Counted from the first letter of the stretch, positions 44,915-53,742 are shown. The stretch: DNA of 64,000 nucleotides from Nostoc sp. UHCC 0702 (GCA_017164015.1 CP071065.1:713409-777408); one strand, 5' to 3'. Notes: a model not told the origin generated them from the sequence alone. A program made the numbers and translations.

Positions 44915-45478
44915 ATGGTAAAGACACCATCTAAAACTTTGACATTAGAGGAGTTTCTCAAACTACCAGAAACTAAACCTGCTAGTGAGTACATTGATGG
45001 TCAGATTATTCAGAAATCCATGCCACAGGGTGAACACAGTACAATTCAAGGTGAACTAATTATTACCATCAATGGAGTCACTAAGCCGCAGAAAATTGCG
45101 CGGGCTTTTCCAGAGTTGCGCTGCATTTTTGCAGGACGTGCGATTGTCCCAGATGTATCTGTGTTTCTTTGGGATAGAATTCCTCGAAATGAAAATGGGG
45201 GTGTGGCAAATATTTTTGCACTAGCACCCGATTGGATTATTGAAATCCTTTCTCCTGAGCAAAGCCAAAGTAAAGTCATTGCTAAAATATTGCATTCTTT
45301 GAAGCATGGCACTCAAATGGGTTGGTTGATTGACCCAAGCGAAAGAGTAGTATTTGTATATTTCTCAAACCAGCCACCAGAGTTGTTTGATGAGGCAGAG
45401 CAGGTAATTCCTGTGCCATCTTTTGCAAGTGAGTTACAGCTTACGGTAGGTAATTTATTCGGTTGGCTATTAGAGTAG
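44915..45478 (+). CDS. Uma2-family (DUF820) restriction-endonuclease-fold protein
   Basis: 187-aa PD-(D/E)XK-fold protein common in cyanobacteria: LTLEEFLKLPETKPASEYID, the acidic residue in IVPDVSVFLWD, ExL in WIIEILSPEQSQ and GTQMGWLIDPSERVVFVY. Uma2 proteins occur in large numbers per genome and are associated with mobile DNA; function unclear. The lysine of the ELK motif is replaced (EILS), as in most of the family. Confidence 0.88.
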   Translation: MVKTPSKTLTLEEFLKLPETKPASEYIDGQIIQKSMPQGEHSTIQGELIITINGVTKPQKIARAFPELRCIFAGRAIVPDVSVFLWDRIPRNENGGVANIFALAPDWIIEILSPEQSQSKVIAKILHSLKHGTQMGWLIDPSERVVFVYFSNQPPELFDEAEQVIPVPSFASELQLTVGNLFGWLLE

Positions 45479-45487
45479 AAAGTTAAA

Positions 45488-45748
45488 ATGAGTATTAATC
45501 TTGATTTGCCCCCAGAGCTAGAAAACCAGCTTTGTCATGAAGCTTCTCAGCTAAACCTGACTCTTTCTGAATACATTCTTCGTATTCTTTCTGTAAGGCA
45601 GGTTATAGGAAATCCACCCAAAACAGGAGTCGAACTAGTCGCTTATTGGGAAAGCGAAGGTGTGATCAACTCACGACCTGATATTACAGATAGTCAAGCC
45701 TACGCTCGCAAGTTACGTCATGAAGCGGAAACCCGTGAGAGAGCATAG
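45488..45748 (+). CDS. Antitoxin of a VapBC-like pair
   Basis: 86-aa protein: an N-terminal RHH-like part (INLDLPPELENQLCHEASQL, NLTLSEYILRILSV) and a C-terminal tail (ELVAYWESEGVINSRPDITD) that would wrap the toxin. It starts 9 bp after the Uma2 stop region and ends 9 bp before the PIN-domain gene. Confidence 0.8.
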   Translation: MSINLDLPPELENQLCHEASQLNLTLSEYILRILSVRQVIGNPPKTGVELVAYWESEGVINSRPDITDSQAYARKLRHEAETRERA

Positions 45749-45757
45749 GTAAAGTTA

Positions 45758-46138
45758 ATGTATCTATTAGATACTGACGTTTTGATTGATATTCAACGAG
45801 GTCATGCTCCTGCTATAACTTGGTTTGCCAGTCTACCAGAATTGCCCAGTGTGCCAGGCTTTGTGGTCATGGAACTGATTCAAGACGCTCAAAACAAGCA
45901 ACAGCTGCGTAATGCCCTCAAACTTGTTACCCCGTTACCGATAGTATGGTCAACTGAGGCTGATTTGACTCGCGCCTTGTCAGACTTCACAGCCTACCAT
46001 TTGTCACACAGTCTAGGTTTGTTAGATGCTTTGATAGGTGCTTGTGCTGTTGGCCGAGGCGCAACACTTTGTACATTTAACATCAAACATTACCGTGTTA
46101 TTCCTGGTCTTGTCATGCTACAGCCTTATACACGCTAA
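45758..46138 (+). CDS. VapC-type PIN-domain ribonuclease toxin
   Basis: 126-aa PIN protein with Asp5 in YLLDTDVLIDI, Glu near residue 39 in GFVVMELIQDA and Asp near residue 90 in LGLLDALIGACA. The fourth position reads FNIKHYRVIPG (Asn in place of Asp). It probably cleaves RNA unless bound by the upstream antitoxin. Confidence 0.88.
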   Translation: MYLLDTDVLIDIQRGHAPAITWFASLPELPSVPGFVVMELIQDAQNKQQLRNALKLVTPLPIVWSTEADLTRALSDFTAYHLSHSLGLLDALIGACAVGRGATLCTFNIKHYRVIPGLVMLQPYTR

Positions 46139-46345
46139 CAGTGACCTAATACTGCGAAGTTTTAAGTAAAAACAAGATATAAACCCCGTACTGCAAGCTG
46201 CTGAACATCTACGTTGAGTAGCTGTGGTTTGATTAGTCCTTTAACTAACAAATTTGTTTAACTCAGTAAACTTTGATATACCTAGTTTGTTTTTTATTTG
46301 TTATGCTTGTTTGTACAAGCTGTATATTTGTTTAGGGGCAAACTT

Positions 46346-46954
46346 ATGAGTTACGATACTGCCCGTCAACAACACATTAGGTGGTTACACAAGCAAATAG
46401 AAGAGAAGATGTCTGCCTTGACTGAGGCTGAAGTACGCGTATCTCAGCTACGAGCCGACATTGAATATTTTAAGTTGATGTTAAACATACACGAGAAGGC
46501 TAATACCGATGCCCTGAGTCAAGATACCTCTATAATGCTTAACTCTGATCAAAGTTCTAACGGAGAGTCTAACCAAAGTCAAACAAGCAATCCGATATTT
46601 GCCAACAATGCCAAATATGGGGTAGGAGATGATAACAAGCGTTCTCCGAAAGAAATGCTACGTGCGGAATTTGCAAACAAAACGTTAGCAGAGGTAGCTG
46701 AAATTGTTTTGAAAACCCGTAATGAGGCTCTGACTGCTGATGAAATTGCACGCACAATATTTATTACACAAGACAATGATGAGTATGTGCGTGCGAGAAA
46801 TTCGTTATCTACTGAATTACGTCGAGGGGCTAGAGAAGGAAGATGGCAACAAATAGGACGCGGTTCTTTCGCTTCAATCCCAGCAGCATATTTGAGCGAT
46901 AAAAATGTAGTTACTGCACATTTTTCAACGAATGGAAACGGGACAAACAATTAA
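46346..46954 (+). CDS. Coiled-coil protein with C-terminal HARE-HTH-like winged helix
   Basis: 202 aa. Residues about 5-50 form a coiled coil (WLHKQIEEKMSALTEAEVRV). A polar Ser/Asn linker follows, then a winged-helix domain (about 105-180: TLAEVAEIVLKTRNEALTAD, EIARTIFITQ, LSTELRRGAREGRWQQIGRG) resembling HARE-HTH modules that link DNA binding to modification or restriction systems. It is likely a regulator or DNA-sensing protein. ATG 46346 has AGGGG upstream. Followed after 54 bp by another HTH gene. Confidence 0.65.
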   Translation: MSYDTARQQHIRWLHKQIEEKMSALTEAEVRVSQLRADIEYFKLMLNIHEKANTDALSQDTSIMLNSDQSSNGESNQSQTSNPIFANNAKYGVGDDNKRSPKEMLRAEFANKTLAEVAEIVLKTRNEALTADEIARTIFITQDNDEYVRARNSLSTELRRGAREGRWQQIGRGSFASIPAAYLSDKNVVTAHFSTNGNGTNN

Positions 46955-47008
46955 GGTTTAGCTACCTCTGTAATAAATCAAAGTAAATCAAATACAAGGA
47001 GAATTTTT

Positions 47009-48001
47009 ATGCCTCAACTTGCAGCACGACTTGGTGGTAGAGATAGTTACTCAGACGACCTACTACGCCATGTCGATCCTGATGGTGCAGAGTACTTCAC
47101 AGTCAAAGCCACTGGTCAATCTGGGATGTCTCAGGCTGGGTTATCTAGGTTTCTAGGAGTAGCACAGCAAAGAGTATCAAAATGGGTCAAAAGAGTGCAG
47201 CAGGCTGATCTGATTGAAAATTCTTTACCAAAATGCTTGAAGCCTTTTGCAGGTTGTGATCTTGTTCTAACAGGATACTTTGATATTGAAGGGAGAAACA
47301 TTCTGTCCGATGGTTTTTGTGCAGCCTTGATTGAGTACTATGCCTCATACTCAAGGCAAGTAAACAAAGAAAGTCAAGCAAAAGCTCAACAAACTTTGGA
47401 TTTGATTCAACATCTGGGAATGCGACTTTTCATCCACAAAAAAACTGGATGGCAGTTCAGCTCTCGTCCTTCATCCTCAGTAGAAGATAACTTTGAGCTT
47501 GCATTTGAAGCGCATAGAGTGCGTCTAAGCGTGAGGCAGATTCTAAAGCTTGAGGAATATCCCGAACTACAATTAGCTATAAAAGAATATGGTCAAAGGC
47601 ATGATTGTATATGTCCGAGGCTTTTTTCTGATACTCATGATGCAATGAATAAGCTTCTACAAGGTTTAAAAGCAAGAGAAATACGAGAGCAAAACAAATT
47701 ATCTCGGAGTGTATCGCTTCGAGACCACTATGATACCCGTCCGTTGATGGACTACTCAGCCCTCAGCCGACTAACAGCTAATCAGATTCGTTATCAGGAT
47801 AAGCACCCAGTAGATGCTGTTCGTATTGCTTTTGAGCTTTTACTGCCTAAACACATACCGCAGCCAGTACCCATTATTGAGAATGTGTACACAGCAGATA
47901 AGCGACTTAGAAAAGTAGCAAAACAGAGAAGACTTAAAGCAGGAGTTCAACAACTGTCTTTATTCACTGATGATCTTAAAATCAATCCTCAACTTTTGTA
48001 A
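47009..48001 (+). CDS. Cyanobacterial HTH-domain protein of unknown function
   Basis: 330 aa with ATGQSGMSQAGLSRFLGVAQ and QRVSKWVKRV, a helix-turn-helix preceded by a short strand region. LIQHLGMRLFIHKKTGWQF follows, a pattern seen in a cyanobacterial family often on plasmids and mobile DNA. The C-terminal half is basic and helical. AAGGAG precedes ATG 47009. It is probably co-transcribed with the HARE-HTH gene. The function could be regulation, plasmid-type maintenance or defence; nothing more can be said. Confidence 0.6.
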   Translation: MPQLAARLGGRDSYSDDLLRHVDPDGAEYFTVKATGQSGMSQAGLSRFLGVAQQRVSKWVKRVQQADLIENSLPKCLKPFAGCDLVLTGYFDIEGRNILSDGFCAALIEYYASYSRQVNKESQAKAQQTLDLIQHLGMRLFIHKKTGWQFSSRPSSSVEDNFELAFEAHRVRLSVRQILKLEEYPELQLAIKEYGQRHDCICPRLFSDTHDAMNKLLQGLKAREIREQNKLSRSVSLRDHYDTRPLMDYSALSRLTANQIRYQDKHPVDAVRIAFELLLPKHIPQPVPIIENVYTADKRLRKVAKQRRLKAGVQQLSLFTDDLKINPQLL

Positions 48002-48049
48002 TAATTGGTGCGATCGCCTTCATTCTAATTTGTTTTGACACCAGCAAAC

Positions 48050-48165
48050 CTAAAACTTGCTTCTACTCAAACTTTAATACTTCTGCTAGTGAGAGCGATC
48101 GCTCTCGATATCTGTTGCTTGATCAGCAATTACGCCATAATTCCTTAATGTTAAGCGATGATAAT
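48050..48165 (+). repeat. Imperfect duplicated segment (copy 1)
   Basis: The stretch with ACTCAAACTTTAATACTTCT, GCTAGTGAGAGCGATCGC and TGATCAGCAATTACGCC reappears with about 80 percent identity at 50050-50150 in the same orientation, on the other side of the IS630 copy. AAGCGATGATAATTTT at its end is repeated again after the DUF6887 gene at 50598. Confidence 0.65.
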
Positions 48166-48213
48166 TTTAGAGTACAACTTTCGTAACTCTTGATAGCAAT
48201 GACTGAGCTACTA

Positions 48214-49536
48214 GTACACTTCGGCGTAAATAAGCCAAGCATTAGATAGCCAACACTTTACCCTTATATGTCCACTTAAAAGGTTTAGCCATTGTTTGAT
48301 TAAAGTAATCGATAAATTCGAGAATTCGGGTTTTGAGGTCATCCTGACTTTTGAAGCTAGCACGCTTGAGTAACTTGCGAACCAAAATACTGAACCAAAT
48401 TTCAATTTGGTTGAGCCAAGAAGAATGTTTGGGTGTGTAATGGAAAACAATTCGGTGTGTTTGGTCACTCAAAAAAGCTGCACGGGATTTCATCGATTTC
48501 AGAATGCCACTTTTGCCCTTAATTCCAAGGTCAATGTTTAAATCTTCTTTTTGTGCAACAAAGCGAACTAATGATTCCGACTGGTGAGTATTAAGACAGT
48601 CCATAATCAAATGCCATTTGATTGCCTGAGGGTCGCTTTCAATAATTCGACGAATATGTTGGACAAAATCTTCTTCGGTTCTTGTGTTTCCACAATTTGG
48701 TTCAACAATTTGACCAGTGGCAATATCGAAACTAGCAATTAAGCTTTGTGTACCGTGACGAATATACTCAAACTCCCGTCTTTCAACCTTACCCGGTCGC
48801 ATTGGTAAATCTTTTTCTAAACGCTCTGTAGCCTGAATCCCAGTCATTTCATCAATCGATATTGTACGCTCTCCGTTTTGATAACGTTCAATCGCACTGA
48901 TGTATAAACCAGTAATATCTTCAACTTTTGCGTCAAATTCTTCATCAAGAGGGGGGGGTTAACCAGTAGCGGCTCTGGTGGGGTTTAAGTTCTGCTTCTT
49001 CTAATAATCTTCCAACATGGCGGACAGATATGCTTTCAATGATACCTTGTTTCATGATTTCGTCCGCTAGTTCTCTTGATGTCCAATGACTTATTGATCG
49101 TCCATAGTCTTCGGGTGGTGAACATGCAAGGGCGAATAGTTCGATTACTTGCTCCATACTAAATTTTACTGGTGCGCCAATACGCTCTGAGTCTTGTAAT
49201 CTCTGCAAAATAGACAACTCTTTATCGCTATTTTCCAACCATCGGTTTCGCCATAAACGAGCCATATCAAGACTTATATCTAATAATCGAGCAATTTCGC
49301 CATGATTTTTCCCCTCTGACGCTAGGAGAATTATTTTTGCACGTAGTACTATTTGTTGCGCCGTATTGTGTCGGTTGATCAACTGTTGGAGTTGTGAGCG
49401 ATCGCTCTCGTTCAAATTTAATACTTTTGCAGCTAATCGTGCCACACCAGGTTCCCTTGTTTTCAGCCTAAACTGCTTTGACTCTACTTTCTTAGTTTCT
49501 CACAATAATGCTTGGTTTATTTCCGCCGTGCTGTAC
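48214..49536 (-). mobile_element. IS630-family insertion sequence
   Basis: Terminal inverted repeats GTACACTTCGGCGTAAATAA and GTACAGCACGGCGGAAATAA (inverted from the right end) match at 16 of 20. TA dinucleotides flank both ends (48212-48213 and 49537-49538), the target duplication expected for IS630. The total length is 1323 bp with one transposase gene on the minus strand, split by a frameshift. Confidence 0.85.
48242..49445 (-). pseudogene. IS630-type DDE transposase, frameshifted
   Basis: The N-terminal part (49445 to about 48950) has the helix-turn-helix IARLLDISLDMARLWRNRWL. The C-terminal DDE part continues in another frame from [18 protein letters not shown], with Asp in TISIDEMTG, Asp in [11 protein letters not shown] and Glu in [12 protein letters not shown]. 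The frame breaks at a C8 run on the coding strand (48951-48958). A +1 shift, or a C7 transcript by slippage, restores one protein, so the copy could be dead or could use programmed slippage. Confidence 0.85.
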
Positions 49537-49547
49537 TAGAACAAGCG

Positions 49548-49769
49548 ATGCCTGACGGCAAGCCGCTTTGCGTCTACGCTAAACTAAAAACTTTACCTGC
49601 CACTGAACAAGATGCGATCGCGGCGATGATTTTGGCAGAATTAGAAGATGAACGTCGTTGGGATGAAGCTTTTGCCCGTTCTCCAGATATACTGGCTAAA
49701 CTTGCAGCTGAAGCAATGGTTGAATACCGTGCAGGCAAAACCCAAGAGTTAGATTCAGATACATTGTGA
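49548..49769 (+). CDS. Antitoxin-like protein with replaced N terminus
   Basis: 73-aa frame from ATG 49548. The part LPATEQDAIAAMILAELEDE and RRWDEAFARSPDILAKLA looks like a cyanobacterial type II antitoxin, but its first ~13 residues (MPDGKPLCVYAK) come from a dispersed repeat next to the IS630 right end, so the original start is probably lost. The stop overlaps the following toxin gene by 4 bp. Confidence 0.6.
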   Translation: MPDGKPLCVYAKLKTLPATEQDAIAAMILAELEDERRWDEAFARSPDILAKLAAEAMVEYRAGKTQELDSDTL

Positions 49770-50031
49770 AGTCACGCATAACCGCTCAGTTTCGTCAAGG
49801 ATTTGCCGATTTACCTGAGCAAGTTCAACAGCAAACCCGTGAAGCATACCGTTCAAACAAGATCCCAGCCATCCAAGCTTGCGTTTCAAAAAAGTACATC
49901 CACAACTACCAATTTATTCAGCACGGATTAGCAAAAGTTTTCCAGCAGTTGGACAGCTAGAAGCGGATACAATTATCTGGTTTTGGCTTAGTTCACACGC
50001 AGAGTATGACAGGTTGCTGTCTCAGTTGTAG
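49766..50031 (+). pseudogene. RelE/HigB-like toxin, frameshifted
   Basis: It starts at GTG 49766 with KSRITAQFRQGFADLPEQVQ and QQTREAYR, then shifts frame. The correct continuation, FKQDPSHPSLRFKKVHPQLP, IYSARISKSFPAVGQL and DTIIWFWLSSHAEYDRLLSQ, follows in the -1 frame to a stop at 50029-50031. A one-base deletion near 49856 explains it. The conserved HAEYD end marks the family. The toxin is presumably inactive. Confidence 0.75.
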
Positions 50032-50049
50032 CGAAAACTCAAAAGTTGC

Positions 50050-50150
50050 TAATACTCAAACTCTAATACTTCTGCTAGTGAAAGCGATCACTAAAATATC
50101 TATTGTTTGATCAGCAATTAAACCATAATCCTCTTTGGCAAAGCGATTGC
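50050..50150 (+). repeat. Imperfect duplicated segment (copy 2)
   Basis: Second copy of the 48050-48165 segment (ACTCAAACTCTAATACTTCT, GCTAGTGAAAGCGATCACT, TGATCAGCAATTAAACC). Confidence 0.65.
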
Positions 50151-50204
50151 CCCACAATCCTCAGTCCTCTAAAATTGAAGTAGGGGTGTTTTGAGGATGA
50201 GGTA

Positions 50205-50381
50205 ATTTTACCAACAGGCAAACAGGGAAAATCTTGCATCAAAGTTTGTCAATATCTGACGAACTTCTATCGTTCTATAGAGCTTGTACGTTTTGATGAG
50301 CGTACAGCCATAGTGTACATCTTTGCAGGTGAAGATTTGCAAGTTGTAATTTACCGTGATGGCAAGTGGAGGTTTAGATGA
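50205..50381 (+). CDS. DUF6888-like small protein
   Basis: About 57 aa: PTGKQGKSCIKVCQYLTNFY, RSIELVRFDERTAIVYIFAG and EDLQVVIYRDGKWRFR, the DUF6888 pattern. The frame is open back to TAG 50181 but contains no ATG, GTG or TTG. An ATT at 50205 or a mutated start (TTA where MPT would be expected) are the options. Its stop overlaps the next start as ATGA. It may be untranslated or use a rare start. Confidence 0.6.
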   Translation: MLPTGKQGKSCIKVCQYLTNFYRSIELVRFDERTAIVYIFAGEDLQVVIYRDGKWRFR

Positions 50382-50599
50382 AACCAGACTTTGACAGTAT
50401 GAGCATCGCTGAACTGCGAGCTTATGTACTTTTACATCGAAATGACAATGAGGCATTTTACAAACTTGCTGATCGCTTAGAAGCAAGTTCTGACGATACT
50501 GATTTATACCCTATTCCAGACACACTTGAAAACATTGCCATCATGGAAACAGCAATCCAAGAACACATTCAGAAGTTGGAACAGAAGCGAAAAAGTTAA
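50378..50599 (+). CDS. DUF6887-like small protein (copy 2)
   Basis: 73 aa, MKPDFDSMSIAELRAYVLLH and RNDNEAFYKLADRLEASSDD with an acidic helical tail. Related to the protein at 43823. It forms an ATGA-overlapping pair with the DUF6888-like gene. Function unknown; a toxin-antitoxin-like role is suspected from the gene organisation only. Confidence 0.75.
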   Translation: MKPDFDSMSIAELRAYVLLHRNDNEAFYKLADRLEASSDDTDLYPIPDTLENIAIMETAIQEHIQKLEQKRKS

Positions 50600-50657
50600 G
50601 CGATGATAATTTTATTATGGTTGTTAGTATATTTTCAAAAACTAGCTCAACAGGTGT

Positions 50658-50855
50658 ATGAAAATCAGAGCAATCATTCATCCAGCAGAAGAAGGCGGCT
50701 ATTGGGCAGAGGTTCCCGCGCTTCCCGGTTGTATTACGGAAGGGGACACGATGGAAGAGGTGATTGCTAATTTAAAGGACGCTAAGGAAAAAATCAGGCT
50801 TTTACTCCCCTCTCCTTGTAGGAGAGGGGCTGGGGGAGAGGTCAATTTAGGTTGA
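50658..50855 (+). CDS. HicB-like antitoxin, C terminus replaced by repeat
   Basis: 65 aa. MKIRAIIHPAEEGGYWAEVP and ALPGCITEGDTMEEVIANLK are the typical partial RNase H-like HicB fold. After ANLKDAKEKI the frame runs into a dispersed CCCCTCTCCTTGTAGGAGAG palindrome, giving LLPSPCRRGAGGEV instead of the normal family ending. No HicA toxin is next to it. It is probably an orphan or decayed antitoxin. Confidence 0.75.
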   Translation: MKIRAIIHPAEEGGYWAEVPALPGCITEGDTMEEVIANLKDAKEKIRLLLPSPCRRGAGGEVNLG

Positions 50856-50856
50856 T

Positions 50857-52353
50857 TTAAGCTGTTACAGGCTGAGGGTTGTTCTGTTGGTTCTGTTGTA
50901 AGAAACTAGGATCAATCTCAATGTTCAATGCCTTAGCCACACGCTGACCGTAATCCATATCAGCCCGGAAGAAGTGACACAGTTGCCGCATTTGGATATC
51001 TTGCCTAGCTCCACTCAAAGCTCCTGCGATCGCTTTGGCTGTCCGATTTTTCTCATCTTCAGAGAATATTCGCCAGAGATTACCTGCTTGGGTATAATCA
51101 TCCTGATCGCGAGATTCATAGCGATCGGCAACTACATCACCAAGAGCTAACCCAGGCTCGCGGTATTCAGGCGCTTCTTTAGGGGTGCTGCTGTCGCTGT
51201 TAGGATAATAATTGGGGCTGCTGCCACCGTAGCCTGTGGACAAAGCACCATCCCTTTGATAATGAAAGACTGGACAGCGAGGCTGATTTACGGGCAATTG
51301 CTGGTAGTTGGTGCCAATGCGGTAACGCTGAGCATCTGGATAGGACATCAGCCGTGCCTGTAACACTTTGTCAGGGCTGGGGCCAATACCTGGTACAAAT
51401 ACGGAAGGACTAAACGCTGCCTGCTCGACTTCTGCAAAATAGTTTACAGGATTGCGGTTTAGCTCCAGAATACCAATATCTATCAACGGATACTCACTGT
51501 GAGGCCAAATCTTAGTCAAGTCGAACGGGTTCCACTTAAAGGTTTGAGCTTGTTCTTCAGTCATGATTTGGATTTTCACCGTCCAACTCGGATACTCGCC
51601 TCGTTGAATCGCTTCAAATAGATCCCGCTGGTGTGATTCGCGGTCAATACCGATGAGATTGGCAGATTCTTCTCCTGTGATACTTTTAACCCCCTGACGG
51701 GTCTTGAAATGGAATTTGCACCAGAACCGCTCACCTGCTGCATTCACAAAAGACAATGTGTGGCTACCATAGCCATTCATGTGGCGATAACTAGCAGGCA
51801 AACCGCGATCGCTAAACAATATTGTCACCTGGTGCAGCGACTCCGGGTTTAATGACCAAAAATCCCACTGCATGTTAGCGTCCCGCAGGTTGGTTTGAGG
51901 GTGACGCTTTTGGGTGTGAATGAAATTGCCAAATTTATACGGATCACGGATGAAGAAAACTGGTGTGTTGTTACCTACCAAATCCCAGTTGCCTTCTTCG
52001 GTGTAGAATTTAACTGCAAAACCTCGCACATCGCGCTCAGCATCGGCGGCACCTCTTTCTCCGGCCACCGTAGAGAAACGCAAAAATACTTCTGTTTGCT
52101 TGCCTACTTCCGAGAGAAACTTGGCTAGGGTGTATTCAGGAATAGCACGAGTGACAGTGAATGTTCCATACGCACCAGAACCTTTAGCATGAACTACCCG
52201 TTCTGGAATCCGCTCTCTGTTGAACTGCTGCATCTGCTCTAACAGTTGCACATCCTGCATCAGCAAAGGGCCACGCGGCCCTGCTGTGATTGAATTCTGG
52301 TTATCAAAAATTGGACACCCTGTTGTTGTAGTTAACTTCTTATCTTCACTCAT
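50857..52353 (-). CDS. katA: Monofunctional haem catalase
   Basis: 498-aa small-subunit catalase. The catalytic His is in [13 protein letters not shown], with the distal Asn region [35 protein letters not shown], and the proximal haem-ligand Tyr in [20 protein letters not shown]. It converts H2O2 to water and oxygen. ATG 52353 (MSEDKKL) is preferred to one four codons earlier. Two CTCAT/ATGAG dyads lie upstream. Such small catalases are patchily distributed in cyanobacteria. Confidence 0.95.
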   Translation of the reverse strand: MSEDKKLTTTTGCPIFDNQNSITAGPRGPLLMQDVQLLEQMQQFNRERIPERVVHAKGSGAYGTFTVTRAIPEYTLAKFLSEVGKQTEVFLRFSTVAGERGAADAERDVRGFAVKFYTEEGNWDLVGNNTPVFFIRDPYKFGNFIHTQKRHPQTNLRDANMQWDFWSLNPESLHQVTILFSDRGLPASYRHMNGYGSHTLSFVNAAGERFWCKFHFKTRQGVKSITGEESANLIGIDRESHQRDLFEAIQRGEYPSWTVKIQIMTEEQAQTFKWNPFDLTKIWPHSEYPLIDIGILELNRNPVNYFAEVEQAAFSPSVFVPGIGPSPDKVLQARLMSYPDAQRYRIGTNYQQLPVNQPRCPVFHYQRDGALSTGYGGSSPNYYPNSDSSTPKEAPEYREPGLALGDVVADRYESRDQDDYTQAGNLWRIFSEDEKNRTAKAIAGALSGARQDIQMRQLCHFFRADMDYGQRVAKALNIEIDPSFLQQNQQNNPQPVTA

Positions 52354-52389
52354 ACCGTTAATCATTCCTTTGGTTGAGGTAACTAAATA

Positions 52390-52437
52390 CTCATGCTATC
52401 TATGAGCTATCTTATCGTACTCATAACGATTATGAGT
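52390..52437 (-). promoter_or_regulatory. Tandem CTCAT-ATGAG operator-like dyads upstream of katA
   Basis: ACTCATAA-CGA-TTATGAGT (52419-52437) is a perfect 8-bp dyad. CTCAT-GCTATCT-ATGAG (52390-52406) is a second with the same half-sites. The centres are about 30 bp, three helical turns, apart, on the same face of the DNA. They lie 35-85 bp upstream of the catalase start. A PerR/Fur-like or other redox repressor would fit; the regulator is unknown. Confidence 0.65.
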
Positions 52438-52531
52438 TTGCAACTATAATGTGAATATCTTTTGAATGTTTTTAGAATTTGGCTGGAGTCGATGGCTGTC
52501 AGTAGTGGGATATTTTTTATTTGGAAGTGGC

Positions 52532-52828
52532 TTATTCGCTGGTATTGGTCTGTTGTGTTGTATTTTTCTCAGAATCCAAATGCGTGTGACTACAACAATG
52601 AGTAACTTTTACTACTTTTTCTGGCACTGGGTCATAACCACCCGGATGAAATGGATGACAACGCAAGATGCGCCGCACCGCCATCCACCCACCGCGCCAT
52701 GCTCCAAATCTTTCAATTGCTTGGATAGCATACGTAGAACAAGTTGGTTGAAAGCGACAAGTAGGGGGAAACAGCGGCGAAATAAACATTCTGTAGCCCC
52801 TAATCAACCAAATGAATAATAGTTTCAT
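52532..52828 (-). CDS. yidD: Membrane protein insertion efficiency factor YidD
   Basis: 98 aa. [39 protein letters not shown] and [17 protein letters not shown] are the YidD signature, with three conserved cysteines. It assists YidC-dependent membrane insertion. ATG 52828 is chosen; a longer frame runs into the next gene. The C-terminal tail after VPEK is species-specific. Confidence 0.92.
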   Translation of the reverse strand: MKLLFIWLIRGYRMFISPLFPPTCRFQPTCSTYAIQAIERFGAWRGGWMAVRRILRCHPFHPGGYDPVPEKVVKVTHCCSHTHLDSEKNTTQQTNTSE

Positions 52829-52833
52829 TAGAG

Positions 52834-53598
52834 TTGTCCAAATCTTATAAATTAGTAAAAGAGGTAAAAATTTCCCATCCCGTAAGATCTTTGTTGACTT
52901 CAGTTCCCGGCTTAATCCCAATTCCATCTTTGTGGCTGCAAATCACGATAGTTGCAGTTTGGGTATTACTCATCCTCCTAATCGCATGGGTCATAAAGCG
53001 CTTCGCCACCGATGATCCAGAAATAGTACGAAAGATTGTTCATATTGGTACTGGCAACGTAATTTTGCTTGCTTGGTGGCTCGATGTGCCTGCGAGTGTA
53101 GGCATTACAGCTTCAATTGTCGCCAGTGCCATCACTTTGTTATCATACCGATTTCCTATTCTCCCTGGCATTAACAGCGTCGGTCGCCAGAGTCTAGGGA
53201 CATTTTTCTATGCTGTTAGTATTGGCATTTTAATTGCTTGGTTTTGGCACTTACAACAGCCACAGTATGCAGCCATCGGAATTATGGTTATGGCATGGGG
53301 AGATGGGCTAGCGGCTCTGATTGGGCAAAATTTTGGTAAACATAAGTATAAAGTCTTTGGCAGTCAAAAAAGTTGGGAAGGCTCCTTAACTATGACCTTG
53401 GTCAGCTACTTGGTCAGTAGTTTGATTTTACTGAGTGTAGAAGGTAACGTCTGGCAGACATGGGTAGTATCGCTAGCGATCGCTCTAGTGGCTACTGGCT
53501 TAGAAGCAGTATCTTTATTAGGTGTAGATAATTTGACAGTACCTTTAGGCAGTGCAGCTATTGCCTTTGCATTGATTCAGCTATTATCACTCAACTAA
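52834..53598 (+). CDS. Polyprenol/phytol-kinase-like membrane protein (CTP-transferase fold)
   Basis: 254-aa integral membrane protein of the SEC59/VTE5-type family: [60 protein letters not shown] and [11 protein letters not shown]. About seven hydrophobic helices. Plant relatives phosphorylate phytol or farnesol in tocopherol synthesis. The start is unclear: TTG 52834 opens the frame, only 6 bp from the divergent yidD ATG, and later TTG codons near 52891 are alternatives. Confidence 0.82.
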   Translation: MSKSYKLVKEVKISHPVRSLLTSVPGLIPIPSLWLQITIVAVWVLLILLIAWVIKRFATDDPEIVRKIVHIGTGNVILLAWWLDVPASVGITASIVASAITLLSYRFPILPGINSVGRQSLGTFFYAVSIGILIAWFWHLQQPQYAAIGIMVMAWGDGLAALIGQNFGKHKYKVFGSQKSWEGSLTMTLVSYLVSSLILLSVEGNVWQTWVVSLAIALVATGLEAVSLLGVDNLTVPLGSAAIAFALIQLLSLN

Positions 53599-53639
53599 AT
53601 AGCCGTCAATAACTACGAAGGAATAGGGAATAAGTAATG

Positions 53640-53742
53640 GGGAATTGGTCAGTAGTTATTCTCCCTCATTCCCCTGATTCCCCTCATCCCCCTCATCTCC
53701 CTCATCTCCCTCATCTCCCTACTCCCTACTCCCTACTCCCTT
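53640..53742. repeat. Heptamer repeats (CCCTCAT / CCCTACT type)
   Basis: CCTCATC, TCCCTCA and CTCCCTA units follow the kinase-like gene. An ATG-started frame through them is repeat translation. Confidence 0.85.
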
